NCBI GenBank assembly: GCA_030532185.1
Contig: JAUNLO010000001.1
Coordinates: forward strand, 62,001-126,000
Direction of reading: 5' to 3'
DNA from: Eubacteriales bacterium
Lineage (GTDB): Bacteria > Bacillota_A > Clostridia > Saccharofermentanales > DTU023
Length of the DNA: 64,000 bases
A model generated the notes under the pieces. That model was not told the origin of the DNA, ran no database searches, and worked only from the letters and a program-made list of their open reading frames with translations. Shown in pieces: positions 17,563 through 26,518 of the stretch. The translations under genes were made by a program, and so were the position numbers. Position 1 is the first letter of the stretch, and every line of letters begins with the position of its first letter.

Positions 17563-18132
17563 TTAGAACTTAAACACATAAAAGGCTATACCACCGATGC
17601 CACCCATCACCAACATGATGAGGACGGGGTCTAGCTTTTTTAATTTGTGATAGGCCAGGAGCGAGAGCATAAAGATGGCTAAAGAGAACAGATTAATCCC
17701 GGACCAGGCTAAAAGTCCTTCCTGAGAAGCCAGGGCCCCCCGGGTCAAAGACCAGGCTGCCGAAGCAATGAGGGCAATTACGGCAGGACGGAGTCCCTGC
17801 AGAACATGTTGCATCAGGGGCAGCTCTGAGTATTTGGCATAGAGCTTGGAAAGAAGAAGGACAATGAGGATACAAGGTGTGACGTTGGCTACCGTAGCCA
17901 CAATGGCTCCCGGCAGACCCGCTACTTGAATACCCACAAAGCTCGCCGCATTGATGGCAATGGGGCCTGGGGTCATCTGTGAAATAGTAATGAGGTCGGC
18001 AAAGGTTTCCGGATGCAGCCAAGCATTATTTTGCACGACTTGTTCTTCAATCAGGGGTAAGGCTGCATAGCCACCCCCAAAGGCAAAGAGGCCTACTTGA
18101 AAGAAAGCCCAAAAAAGTTTTAGGTAAATCAT
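17563..18132 (-). CDS. Chromate transporter family protein, second half-subunit
   Basis: This 189-residue membrane protein of the short-chain CHR family has FGGGYAALPLIEEQVV near the N-terminus and QMTPGPIAINAASFVG in the next loop. These are the two family signatures. CHR proteins export chromate or related anions in some bacteria; in anaerobes the physiological substrate is unclear. Its ATG overlaps the stop of the upstream partner (TAATG), so the two half-transporters are made together and probably form one heteromeric unit. It converges on the transglutaminase gene with only 22 bases between stops. Confidence 0.87.
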   Translation of the reverse strand: MIYLKLFWAFFQVGLFAFGGGYAALPLIEEQVVQNNAWLHPETFADLITISQMTPGPIAINAASFVGIQVAGLPGAIVATVANVTPCILIVLLLSKLYAKYSELPLMQHVLQGLRPAVIALIASAAWSLTRGALASQEGLLAWSGINLFSLAIFMLSLLAYHKLKKLDPVLIMLVMGGIGGIAFYVFKF

Positions 18133-18719
18133 TAGCGAGCCTCCTTATGTTTGTTACTAAGAAAGTAGGAAGCAGCCGCCACGAGGGCTGCCAGGAAGAT
18201 AATCAAGACAACATTTATTTTTACGAAAAGGGCTAAAACAAGGGCTACGGCCAAGATTCCCAGCTGCAGGGGGTGTTTCTTGAGCCATAACTTATAGGTG
18301 AGGTCGCCGACCGTGTAGACAATGAGAGCGGCTACGGCAGCTTGCATACCCCGTAAAATGGCTCTGAGCAAGGGATTGTCTGCTACGGCAGCATAAAATA
18401 GGGAAATTACGGAGAGGATGATTAGGGGAGGGAGCATGGTAGCTAAAGCCGCCAAGAGGGCTCCTTTGAGGCCGAACAGATGATAACCCATGAGGGTAGA
18501 GGCGTTAATGGCCACAGGACCGGGAGCAGATTGAGCCATAGCGACCAAATCTAAGATTTTCTCCTCCTCAATCCAACGGAGCTCATCACAAAAACGGCGT
18601 TTTTGTAGTGGGACAATCACATAGCCTCCCCCGAGGGTGAAGGCAGAGATTTTGAAACAGGAAAGAAAGAAAGTCCATAGGGACATAGGCTGAGCCTTTG
18701 AGTCTTTTACAGGGGGCAC
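18132..18719 (-). CDS. Chromate transporter family protein, first half-subunit
   Basis: This 195-residue partner of the downstream CHR gene carries the same signatures: TLGGGYVIVPLQKRRF and AQSAPGPVAINASTLMG. I chose the GTG at 18719 because AAGAGGA lies 6 bases upstream. A TTG six codons earlier has no site and would make an unlikely leader. The two proteins are paralogues in tandem, the usual arrangement for the short-chain type. Confidence 0.87.
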   Translation of the reverse strand: MPPVKDSKAQPMSLWTFFLSCFKISAFTLGGGYVIVPLQKRRFCDELRWIEEEKILDLVAMAQSAPGPVAINASTLMGYHLFGLKGALLAALATMLPPLIILSVISLFYAAVADNPLLRAILRGMQAAVAALIVYTVGDLTYKLWLKKHPLQLGILAVALVLALFVKINVVLIIFLAALVAAASYFLSNKHKEAR

Positions 18720-18994
18720 GACGATTCCTCTTTGCAATAAATTTATTTTAGTCTTTCCTATACTAAAGCTTATAAAGGCTCAGGTAAAGCACTTACTTGC
18801 TCAGATCTAGCACGACCTCTGCATGGCAACTTCATCTTTTCTATGAATTTTCTGCTTTATAGCTTGCAAATATATGCAAAGACAAGTAAAATTTTAATAC
18901 GAGTTGGCCTTGTAAGAAATGACTTATTTGGGGAGACGACATCTCGTTTTTATAGGCAAATTTCCAAATTTTGTCGGAAATATGGGGAGGGTCT
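18720..18994. other. Divergent intergenic region between chromate transporter and opp operon
   Basis: This is the longest gene-free stretch in the window (275 bases). It is AT-rich and carries the opp promoter (18864-18892) and an opp leader of about 95 bases. I see no RNA gene, riboswitch or strong hairpin in it. The promoter for the leftward transporter genes must lie at its left end but no clean match was found. Confidence 0.6.
18864..18892 (+). promoter_or_regulatory. Promoter for the opp operon
   Basis: TTGCAA and TAAAAT are separated by exactly 17 bases. Each matches the sigma-A consensus in five of six positions. Transcription would start near 18899, giving a leader of about 95 bases before oppB. 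Confidence 0.65.
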
Positions 18995-19906
18995 ATGCTA
19001 GGATACTCGATAAAACGTATTTTGCTGGCCATGCTGACTACGTTCATAGTAATAGTTATTACTTTCTTTACTATGCACGCCGTACCAGGTGGCCCCTTCA
19101 GTAAGGAGAAGGCACCCAGCCCGGCGGTACAAGCCGTACTCGAGGCTAGATTCGGTCTCGACAAACCCGTAGAAGAACAATTCGTGCAGTATCTGCAGAA
19201 CATGTTCAAGGGCGACTGGGGTATCTCTTTAAAAAACGGTCGTGAAATTCGCGATACGGTAGCTGAAGGTATAGGTATCTCAGCTAGGTTAGGTCTTAGT
19301 TCGGCTCTTGTGGCCTTGGTGGTCGGATCGATCCTAGGGGTAACTGCGGCGGTTTTCCGTAATAAACTACCGGACCGCTTTATTATTTTCTTTACTACCC
19401 TGCTCGTATCCGTGCCCAGCTTCGTACTGGCTACCATCCTACTCTACTTTTTCTCGCAAAAATTGGGGTGGTTCCCGGTCTGGTCTGCTACCCAGCCAAG
19501 TTATGTCCTGCCGGTACTTTCCCTAGCCATGTATCCCATGGCCTACATTACCAGGATGACCAAGTCCTCCATGCTGGACGTGCTAGGTGAGGACTATATA
19601 CGGACAGCTAGGGCCAAGGGGGTACGAAGATCTTCCGTCCTCTTCAAACATGCCCTGCGTAATGCCATCCTGCCCATCATTACCTACTTAGGCCCCATGC
19701 TCGCCTACACCATTACCGGCTCCATGGTCGTGGAAACGGTCTTCACCATGGGCGGCCTGGGCAGAATCTTTGTAAATTCTATTACTAACCGTGACTATCC
19801 CATCATTATGGCTTGTACCATCATCTTGTCCATTCTCATGGTTATTATGACTCTCTTGTGCGACCTGATTTACAAGCTGGTTGATCCGCGGATTGATTTT
19901 GACTAA
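18995..19906 (+). CDS. oppB: Oligopeptide ABC transporter permease (OppB type)
   Basis: OppB is one of two membrane subunits of a peptide importer. The 303-residue protein has the amphipathic start MLGYSIKRILLAML, six predicted helices, and the cytoplasmic EAA loop DYIRTARAKGVRRSSVLFKHALRNA that docks the ATPases. I chose ATG 18995 with GGGGAGG 5 bases upstream over an in-frame TTG 24 bases earlier. The five opp genes run B-C-D-F-A. Confidence 0.93.
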   Translation: MLGYSIKRILLAMLTTFIVIVITFFTMHAVPGGPFSKEKAPSPAVQAVLEARFGLDKPVEEQFVQYLQNMFKGDWGISLKNGREIRDTVAEGIGISARLGLSSALVALVVGSILGVTAAVFRNKLPDRFIIFFTTLLVSVPSFVLATILLYFFSQKLGWFPVWSATQPSYVLPVLSLAMYPMAYITRMTKSSMLDVLGEDYIRTARAKGVRRSSVLFKHALRNAILPIITYLGPMLAYTITGSMVVETVFTMGGLGRIFVNSITNRDYPIIMACTIILSILMVIMTLLCDLIYKLVDPRIDFD

Positions 19907-19915
19907 GAGGTGAGT

Positions 19916-20989
19916 ATGACAAACGAGTCTGAAGTAAAATTAAAAAATCCCTTATCCGCCCATGTGGATATGTCTGATTTTGAACTGGCCAGCCAGGAAG
20001 AAAAAGACCAACAGGTAATCATGCGTCCATCTTCAACCTTCTTGAAAGATGGTATGAAGAACTTCCGCAAAAATAAAATGGCTATGGCTATGCTGGTGAT
20101 TTTGATGCTCCTCCTGCTCTTGGTCTTTATCACACCCCTGATTAATCCCTATGGCTACGAGGAAATCATTAAGATTAATGGTAAGCGTGATAAAACGGCT
20201 GCCAATATGGGACCCATGCAATGGTCCAAACTTGAGCAAGAGGCCATTGACCAAGGGGAACAGCTCTATCCCCACCTTTTTGGTACGGATAGCCTAGGTC
20301 GCGATTACTTTGTACGCTGTATGTGGGGTACCCGTATCTCCTTAACTGTAGGCTTCTTTGCCGCTCTGATCGTTCTAATAATAGGCTTAGTTTACGGGTC
20401 TATCTCAGGCTACTTCGGAGGACTCGTAGACCTGATTATGATGAGAATTGTCGACATAATTTATTCGCTACCGGATACCCTGATCATAATTTTGCTTTCC
20501 GTCGTCTTGAAGGAAGTCCTCAAAGATACCCTGGATGGCACCGTTTTTGCCAAGGTGGGTACCAATATGTTGAGCCTCTTTATTGTCTTCGGCCTGCTAT
20601 ATTGGGTCTCTATGGCTCGTCTGGTACGGGGTCAAATCCTGACCATCCGTGAGATTGATTTCGTGATGGCTGCTGAATCTGTAGGTACCTCCAAGCGCAG
20701 AATTATCGTCCGCCATGTTCTGCCCAACTGTATTTCTGTAATCATCATCTCTACAGCCTTGCAGATTCCCTCGGCCATCTTCACGGAATCCTTCCTCAGC
20801 TTCTTAGGTCTAGGTGTTAACTCACCCATGCCGAGTTTGGGTTCTCTGGCCTCGGATGCTAGACAGAGTATTATGTCCTATCCCTATAAACTCTTATTCC
20901 CCGCTATTTTGATCAGCCTCCTGGTCCTCTCCCTCAATATTATTGGTGATGGCCTCCGGGACGCCTTTGATCCTAAGCTGAAGCATTAA
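19916..20989 (+). CDS. oppC: Oligopeptide ABC transporter permease (OppC type)
   Basis: This second membrane subunit has 357 residues. It has a longer cytoplasmic N-terminus (about 60 residues), one helix, an extracytoplasmic loop, then the five-helix transport domain with the EAA loop AAESVGTSKRRIIVRHVLPN. FGTDSLGRDYFVRCMWGTRISL is a strong OppC/DppC family marker. The ATG at 19916 follows AAGAGGTGAG; a GTG two codons upstream lies in that site and is less likely. Confidence 0.93.
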   Translation: MTNESEVKLKNPLSAHVDMSDFELASQEEKDQQVIMRPSSTFLKDGMKNFRKNKMAMAMLVILMLLLLLVFITPLINPYGYEEIIKINGKRDKTAANMGPMQWSKLEQEAIDQGEQLYPHLFGTDSLGRDYFVRCMWGTRISLTVGFFAALIVLIIGLVYGSISGYFGGLVDLIMMRIVDIIYSLPDTLIIILLSVVLKEVLKDTLDGTVFAKVGTNMLSLFIVFGLLYWVSMARLVRGQILTIREIDFVMAAESVGTSKRRIIVRHVLPNCISVIIISTALQIPSAIFTESFLSFLGLGVNSPMPSLGSLASDARQSIMSYPYKLLFPAILISLLVLSLNIIGDGLRDAFDPKLKH

Positions 20990-20999
20990 GGAGCCTGCT

Positions 21000-22001
21000 A
21001 TGAGTGACTTGTTATTGGAAGTTAAAAACCTCAGAACTTCATTTTTTACCGAGAATGGAGAAGTTAAAGCAGTTAATGATGTCTCCTTTACTTTAGAAGC
21101 AGGTAAGGTACTGGGCATTGTTGGAGAATCCGGTTCGGGTAAGTCGGTTACGGCCTACTCCATTCTGAGGATTCTGCAATCGCCGGGTGAAACCATTGGG
21201 GGACAAGTTCTTTTTAAGGGTCAGGATTTGTTGCAGCTCTCCGAAAAAGAAATGCGTGATGTCCGCGGCAAAAACATTTCTATTATCTTCCAAGATCCCA
21301 TGACCTCCTTGAACCCGGTCTTCACCATTGGCTACCAGATTGAAGAAGCTATCAAACTTCATACCAACCGTAAGGGGGAAGAGATCAGGCAGCATGCCCA
21401 ACATCTTTTAGAGATGGTAGGCATAAATGAGCCCGCCAAACGCTTAAAACAATACCCCTTTGAGTTTTCCGGCGGCATGCGGCAGCGGGCCATGATTGCT
21501 ATGGCCCTGGCCTGTGAGCCGGATATCCTTATTGCGGATGAACCTACCACGGCCTTAGACGTAACTATTCAAGCCCAAATTTTAGAGTTAATTCAGGATT
21601 TACAGCAGCAATTGGGCATGGCCGTCATTATGATTACCCACGACTTAGGGGTCATTGCCGATATTTGTGACGATATTATCGTCATGTATGCTGGCAAAGT
21701 CTGTGAAAGGGGAGATGTGGATGATATTTTCTATAATCCCCACCATGCTTACACCCGGGGACTACTTAACTCCATTCCTAAAGCGCAAAAATCGGACGAA
21801 CGCCTCATCCCGATATCCGGTACCCCTATCGATCTCTTAAATCTGCCCAAGGGTTGCGCCTTTTCCCCACGCTGTGCTGAAGCCATGAAAATATGCCTCC
21901 GCGCATTACCTGAGGAAGTGGAGATTAACCCTGGTCATCGGGCCTCTTGCTGGCTCAATCAAAAGGCTAGCTACCTGGCTGCCCGGGAAGCATCAGAATA
22001 G
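21000..22001 (+). CDS. oppD: Oligopeptide ABC transporter ATPase (OppD type)
   Basis: This ATP-binding subunit has 333 residues, with Walker [10 protein letters not shown], signature [15 protein letters not shown], Walker [13 protein letters not shown] and the switch histidine in ITHDLG. The C-terminal cysteine-containing region [15 protein letters not shown] is the OppD/F extension, which in relatives holds an Fe-S cluster or zinc. It lies 10 bases after oppC. Confidence 0.94.
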   Translation: MSDLLLEVKNLRTSFFTENGEVKAVNDVSFTLEAGKVLGIVGESGSGKSVTAYSILRILQSPGETIGGQVLFKGQDLLQLSEKEMRDVRGKNISIIFQDPMTSLNPVFTIGYQIEEAIKLHTNRKGEEIRQHAQHLLEMVGINEPAKRLKQYPFEFSGGMRQRAMIAMALACEPDILIADEPTTALDVTIQAQILELIQDLQQQLGMAVIMITHDLGVIADICDDIIVMYAGKVCERGDVDDIFYNPHHAYTRGLLNSIPKAQKSDERLIPISGTPIDLLNLPKGCAFSPRCAEAMKICLRALPEEVEINPGHRASCWLNQKASYLAAREASE

Positions 22002-22014
22002 GAGGACCCTGTAA

Positions 22015-22974
22015 ATGAGCCAAGATTTAGTCCGGGTAGAAAACCTTAAGAAATATTTTGACGTGAAGACCGGCTGGTTCCAAAAGTCGCCGCTCAAAGC
22101 TGTCGATGATGTGAGTTTCACGATTAAAAGAGGAGAAACCCTGGGTCTCGTGGGTGAATCAGGTTGTGGTAAAACCACGGTGGGACGTACTCTCCTCCAT
22201 CTCTATAAACCCACGGGGGGAAAAATCTATTTTAAGGATCAAGAAGTCACCGACCATAACATTCACGACTTGCGGAAAGAAATGCAGATGGTCTTTCAGG
22301 ACCCTTACGCATCTCTCAACCCGCGCATGACCGTGGCGGATATTGTAGGTGAACCCCTAGATGTGCATAAACTTTATAGTTCTGCGGAAGAACGCAGGGA
22401 TAAAGTAAATAAGTTGCTAGCCCTGGTAGGTCTTAACTCTGACCATGCTGGCCGCTATGCCCACGAATTTTCTGGTGGCCAAAGACAAAGAATCGGTATT
22501 GCCCGGGCTCTAGCGGTTGATCCAGAATTTATTATTTGCGATGAATCTGTCTCGGCCTTGGACGTGTCTATCCAAGCCCAAATCTTGAACATGTTCAAGG
22601 ACTTACAGGCTGAATTAGGCCTCTCTTATCTCTTTATAGCTCACGACATATTAGTAGTGACCTATATGGCAGACCGGGTAGCAGTCATGTATCTGGGCAA
22701 AATTGTTGAACTAGCCAAGACTGATGAAATTAACCGTAATACAATTCACCCCTACACCCAATCTTTGTACTCGGCCGTTCCCATTCCAGACCCGGAAACT
22801 GCCCGCCACAGCCAGCGTATTCTCTTAGAAGGCGATATACCCAGCCCGCTCAATATGCCTAGTGGCTGTTCCTTCAGAACCCGCTGTGCCTACGCCACCG
22901 CCCAATGTGCAGAAGAAGCACCCCCTCTAAAAGATCGTGGTGACGGCCACCTGGTGGCATGTTGGAATAAGTAA
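22015..22974 (+). CDS. oppF: Oligopeptide ABC transporter ATPase (OppF type)
   Basis: This is the second ATPase of the importer (319 residues): Walker [10 protein letters not shown], signature [15 protein letters not shown], and Walker [13 protein letters not shown]. The DES in place of DEP is common in OppF/DppF. The C-terminal extension keeps [14 protein letters not shown]. The ATG has GGAGGACC upstream and follows oppD by 13 bases. Confidence 0.94.
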   Translation: MSQDLVRVENLKKYFDVKTGWFQKSPLKAVDDVSFTIKRGETLGLVGESGCGKTTVGRTLLHLYKPTGGKIYFKDQEVTDHNIHDLRKEMQMVFQDPYASLNPRMTVADIVGEPLDVHKLYSSAEERRDKVNKLLALVGLNSDHAGRYAHEFSGGQRQRIGIARALAVDPEFIICDESVSALDVSIQAQILNMFKDLQAELGLSYLFIAHDILVVTYMADRVAVMYLGKIVELAKTDEINRNTIHPYTQSLYSAVPIPDPETARHSQRILLEGDIPSPLNMPSGCSFRTRCAYATAQCAEEAPPLKDRGDGHLVACWNK

Positions 22975-23095
22975 ATTACTCTAGGTCAAGCCCCTTCTCG
23001 CCCCAGACACAGAAGGCTGCAAGGCTTGGCCATAAGCAAATGTTCGTTCCTGTCTTAGGACAGACGGAAATATTTAAAATCCATGGAGGAAAACT

Positions 23096-24853
23096 ATGAA
23101 AAAGCAACTCACCATCATTGCCCTGGCAGTGACTATGATCTTTTCTCTCCTGCTTGGCCTGGCTGCCTTGCCTGTACAAGCTGAAGTAGAAAAGCTGGAC
23201 TGGACTGGCTACGATGAACTAATTGGCCAGATTAAATCTGCAACCGACTTCGTAGAACGCGAAGCCCTCATGCACCAGGCAGAAGACATCCTAATGGATA
23301 GCGGAGCCATTGTACCCCTTTATTACTATAATGACGTTTACATGGCCAAGCCGGATCTGACGGGATATTATAGCAACCTCTACGGTTTTAAGTATTTCAT
23401 GCTCTCAGAAAATGGCGAATCCGACAGCATTCGTCTCTGCTTGGCTTCCGAGCCTGATAAGCTGGACCCCGCCCTCAACTCTTCCGTAGACGGAGCTTGC
23501 TTAGCGGTTAACTCTTTCTCCGGCCTCTTTGCCTATAACGATGAGGGCCAAGTAGTACCCGAACTGGTTGATACTTTTGAAGTATCTGAGGATGGCTTGG
23601 TCTACACCTTCACCCTCAAAGATGACCTCAAATGGTCGGATGGCGAAGCTCTGACTGCCAAAGACTTTGAATATTCCTGGAAACGTGCCGTTAACTGGAT
23701 GACTGCCGCTGACTATGCCTACATGTTTGACTGCATCGAAGGCTATCCCGTAATCGAAGATCCCGAAGCAGAAATTACCGAAGAAATGGCTAATGAGGCT
23801 GCCGATGGTCTCAATGTTGTGGCTTCCGAAGATGGTAAGACCTTAACTGTTACCCTGAAGGCACCTACGCCTTACTTCCTCGATCTTTGTGCTTTCCCTA
23901 CCTACTACCCGGTTAACCAGGCCACTGTTGAAGGTGCCAAGGGCTTCCGTGATGAAGATGGCAATATTAAGGATCCCGGTGCTTGGGCTAACGAAGCTGG
24001 CTTTGTCTCCAACGGTGCCTACATCTTGACCAAGTGGGAACACAACTCTTCCATGACCTATGAGAAGAACCCCAACTACCACAGAGCTGACGAAGTAAAA
24101 ATTGAGAAACTTGAATTCATGCTCTCTGATGACCATGCAGTTATCTTCTCCGCCTACAACTCTGGCGACCTAGACTTCATTGATGCTGTACCTACCGATG
24201 AAATTAAGGGCCTCATCGAATCTGAGAACCCTGAGTTCCATATCGTGGACAACCTGGGTACCTACTTTGTCATCTTCAACGTAAAATCTCCCTTGTTTGA
24301 CGGTAAGACCGTAGAGGAAGCTAAAAACCTGCGCAAGGCTATCTCTCTCCTAATCGATCGTCAATTCATCGTTGATACTGTTGCTCAAACCGGACAAAAA
24401 CTGGCCAACACTTTCATCCCTGCCGGTATGGCTGATGGACATGGCGGTGTCTTTAAAGAAAATGATGAAGACTACACCTATCCCGTCGAGGACGAAGTGG
24501 GCTACTTCTCTCTGGAGCCTGACGTAGAGGCTGCTATGGAACTCTTACAAGCCGCAGGCTTTGAGTTTGAGGGTGAGATGCTCTCCGCCAATACTCCGCT
24601 CAAGATTCGCTATCTGCTCAACAAGAGTGAAGCTCACGAAAAAGTGGCAGAGTCTATTCAACAAGACCTGGCTGTTTTAGGTATTGAGATGGAAATCGAA
24701 GTTATGGACTGGGCTACCGTTCTCAACGAACGTAAGGCCGGTAACTATGACGTAGCTCGTCATGGCTGGATTGCTGACTTCAACGACCCCATCAATATGC
24801 TGGAAATGTGGTCTACTGACTCTGGTAACAACGACGCTCAGTTTGGCCGTTAA
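23096..24853 (+). CDS. oppA: Circularly permuted oligopeptide-binding protein (OppA family)
   Basis: This 585-residue extracellular solute-binding protein of family 5 (SBP_bac_5) delivers peptides to OppBCDF. A signal peptide (residues 1-29, cut after PVQA) is followed at residues 37-104 by YDELIGQIKSA..., ALMHQAEDILM, AIVPLYYYNDVYM and GFKYFML. In normal OppA proteins these segments form the last 65-70 residues. Only after them comes the normal mature N-terminus (SIRLCLASEPDKLDPAL from residue 111, then WSDGEALTAKDFEYSWKRA). The protein ends at GNNDAQFGR, exactly where the tail would normally continue. Nothing is duplicated or missing, so it is a circular permutant. It has no lipobox cysteine. 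The ATG follows TGGAGGAAAAC, and a strong terminator follows the gene. Confidence 0.92.
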   Translation: MKKQLTIIALAVTMIFSLLLGLAALPVQAEVEKLDWTGYDELIGQIKSATDFVEREALMHQAEDILMDSGAIVPLYYYNDVYMAKPDLTGYYSNLYGFKYFMLSENGESDSIRLCLASEPDKLDPALNSSVDGACLAVNSFSGLFAYNDEGQVVPELVDTFEVSEDGLVYTFTLKDDLKWSDGEALTAKDFEYSWKRAVNWMTAADYAYMFDCIEGYPVIEDPEAEITEEMANEAADGLNVVASEDGKTLTVTLKAPTPYFLDLCAFPTYYPVNQATVEGAKGFRDEDGNIKDPGAWANEAGFVSNGAYILTKWEHNSSMTYEKNPNYHRADEVKIEKLEFMLSDDHAVIFSAYNSGDLDFIDAVPTDEIKGLIESENPEFHIVDNLGTYFVIFNVKSPLFDGKTVEEAKNLRKAISLLIDRQFIVDTVAQTGQKLANTFIPAGMADGHGGVFKENDEDYTYPVEDEVGYFSLEPDVEAAMELLQAAGFEFEGEMLSANTPLKIRYLLNKSEAHEKVAESIQQDLAVLGIEMEIEVMDWATVLNERKAGNYDVARHGWIADFNDPINMLEMWSTDSGNNDAQFGR

Positions 24854-24891
24854 GCCCTAGTAGACAATTTAGCTTAAGCTCTTTTAAGCAC

Positions 24892-24926
24892 GGAGGCCTC
24901 TCAAATGAGAGGCCTCCTTTGCTTTC
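24892..24926 (+). terminator. Intrinsic terminator of the opp operon
   Basis: A perfect 11-bp stem, GGAGGCCTCTC / GAGAGGCCTCC, with an AAAT loop is followed by TTTGCTTTC. It starts 38 bases after the oppA stop and ends just before the miaB promoter. Confidence 0.85.
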
Positions 24927-24940
24927 TGAGAGGGCCTATG

Positions 24941-24949
24941 TGCTAAAAT
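24941..24949 (+). promoter_or_regulatory. Extended -10 promoter of miaB, predicting a leaderless mRNA
   Basis: TGCTAAAAT is a TGn-extended -10 box (five of six). Only six bases separate it from the miaB ATG, so the expected transcription start is the A of the start codon. No ribosome site is present in front of that ATG. Confidence 0.55.
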
Positions 24950-24955
24950 AAAGCC

Positions 24956-26518
24956 ATGTCTAATTATCAAGTTCAAAGAGTTGATTACCATAATCAAGAT
25001 GCTGCTAAAATAGATTTCCGCCTCTGGCTCCAGGACTACAGAGAAGGCCAAGGACGCGACCTACGCTACTTTGTCCAAACTTTTGGCTGTCAGCAGAATG
25101 AAGCAGACAGTGAAAAGATGCGGGGCATTTTGGAGGACCTGGGTCTACAAGAGGGGACAGCTTACGAAGAAGCTGACCTAGTCCTGATCAATACCTGCTC
25201 AATTAGAGAAAATGCCGACCAACGTCTCTTCGGGCACTTGGGGGAATTAAAAGCACTCCGGACCCGGCACCCCCAGCTCAAGGTGGCGGTGTGCGGCTGT
25301 TTGCCGACCCAAGCCCCCCAAAATGCCAAAATTAGAGAATCCTTTTCTTTTGTCAATCTTTTGATGGGGCCTCAGGATATCCAACGTTTACCGGAACTCC
25401 TCTTGGCTATCTTCCGGGACGAGCAAAAGCTGAATGCCGTTACTAAGACCAATGTGGTTGCCGAAGGGCTACCGATAATGCGAGAACGTAAATTCCGGGC
25501 CCTGGTCTCCATAATGTATGGTTGTAACAATTTTTGCTCCTATTGCATGGTGCCCTCAGCCAGGGAGCGAGAACGCTCACGTTTAGCTGCAGATATCTTA
25601 GCCGAATGCCGGGAGCTAGCAGCTCAAGGTATTCCGGAAGTAATGCTGCTGGGTCAGAATGTTAATGCCTGGGGTTTTGACCTCTTCGCACCAGAAAAGC
25701 GCGAACTCCGCCCCCTAAGCTTTGGCGAAACAGAAATCAAGAAGCTGCAGGCTTTGAGAGCGGGCGAGCTGGGCCCTGAGGCTATCCACAGCTTTCCCCA
25801 GCTCTTGGCCGCCCTGGGCTCCATTCCCGGCCTGCAATCCATCCGTTTTATGTCACCTCATCCCCGGGATTTTGCGGGTGAAATGCTGGCAGCCCTGCAG
25901 GTGGTGCCGGAGATAGCCAACCATGTCCATTTGCCTGTACAGTCAGGATCTGACCGGGTCCTCAAGGCTATGAATCGCCACTATAACCGTGACCGTTATT
26001 TGGCTATAGTGGAGGGCTTGCGTCAGGTAAGACCGGGTATCTCCATCACTACCGATATCATGGTAGGTTTTCCGGGCGAGACGGAAGAGGACTTTCAGGA
26101 CACCCTCAACTTGGTAGAGGAGGCGAGATTCTCCTCAGCCTTTAGTTTCATTTATTCGCCCCGCCCCGGTACCCCAGCAGCCACTTGGGTGCAAATTGAG
26201 GAAGAACTGAAGCATCAACGATTTGACCGCTTGTTGGCCGTTTTAAATCGCCTATCCCTGGCCGAACATAAGGCTATGTTAGCTAGCGAACGCCGTATTC
26301 TCTTGGAAGGGGTGTCTAAAGGTGACCCCCTGGTCTTAACAGGTCGCGATTCAGAATTCCATCTGATAAATATCCGCATTCCCGCAGACCTTACTTTGCC
26401 GGCAGAAGCCTATAGCAGCCCAGGCCAGCTAAGCCCAAGTTACTTTGAGGGTAAATTTGTCCAGGCCAGGATTACGGCTGCTAAAACATTCTCTCTGGAG
26501 GCTGAGCTCCTTGGCTGA
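24956..26518 (+). CDS. miaB: tRNA-2-methylthio-N6-dimethylallyladenosine synthase MiaB
   Basis: This radical SAM enzyme adds the methylthio group to i6A37 of tRNA. The 520-residue protein has an N-terminal MTTase domain whose cluster cysteines lie in TFGCQQNEADSEK, NTCSIRENA and VCGCLPT. The radical SAM cysteines are C190, C194 and C197 (YGCNNFCSYC), and a TRAM domain is at the C-terminus. An insertion of about 40 residues (FAPEKRELRP...GPEAIHSF) follows NVNAWGFDL and makes the protein longer than the usual 440-470. It heads an operon with mutS, mutL and miaA, as in other Clostridia. The start codon has no ribosome site but lies six bases after a -10 box. Confidence 0.94.
   Translation: MSNYQVQRVDYHNQDAAKIDFRLWLQDYREGQGRDLRYFVQTFGCQQNEADSEKMRGILEDLGLQEGTAYEEADLVLINTCSIRENADQRLFGHLGELKALRTRHPQLKVAVCGCLPTQAPQNAKIRESFSFVNLLMGPQDIQRLPELLLAIFRDEQKLNAVTKTNVVAEGLPIMRERKFRALVSIMYGCNNFCSYCMVPSARERERSRLAADILAECRELAAQGIPEVMLLGQNVNAWGFDLFAPEKRELRPLSFGETEIKKLQALRAGELGPEAIHSFPQLLAALGSIPGLQSIRFMSPHPRDFAGEMLAALQVVPEIANHVHLPVQSGSDRVLKAMNRHYNRDRYLAIVEGLRQVRPGISITTDIMVGFPGETEEDFQDTLNLVEEARFSSAFSFIYSPRPGTPAATWVQIEEELKHQRFDRLLAVLNRLSLAEHKAMLASERRILLEGVSKGDPLVLTGRDSEFHLINIRIPADLTLPAEAYSSPGQLSPSYFEGKFVQARITAAKTFSLEAELLG

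Noticed and set aside
22015..22974. Walker B of OppF reads DES instead of DEP
   Set aside because: This variant is common in OppF/DppF proteins and does not indicate inactivation.
23050..23063. CTGTC-TTAG-GACAG hairpin between oppF and oppA
   Set aside because: The stem is only 5 bp with no T-run and no link to the ribosome site; probably chance.
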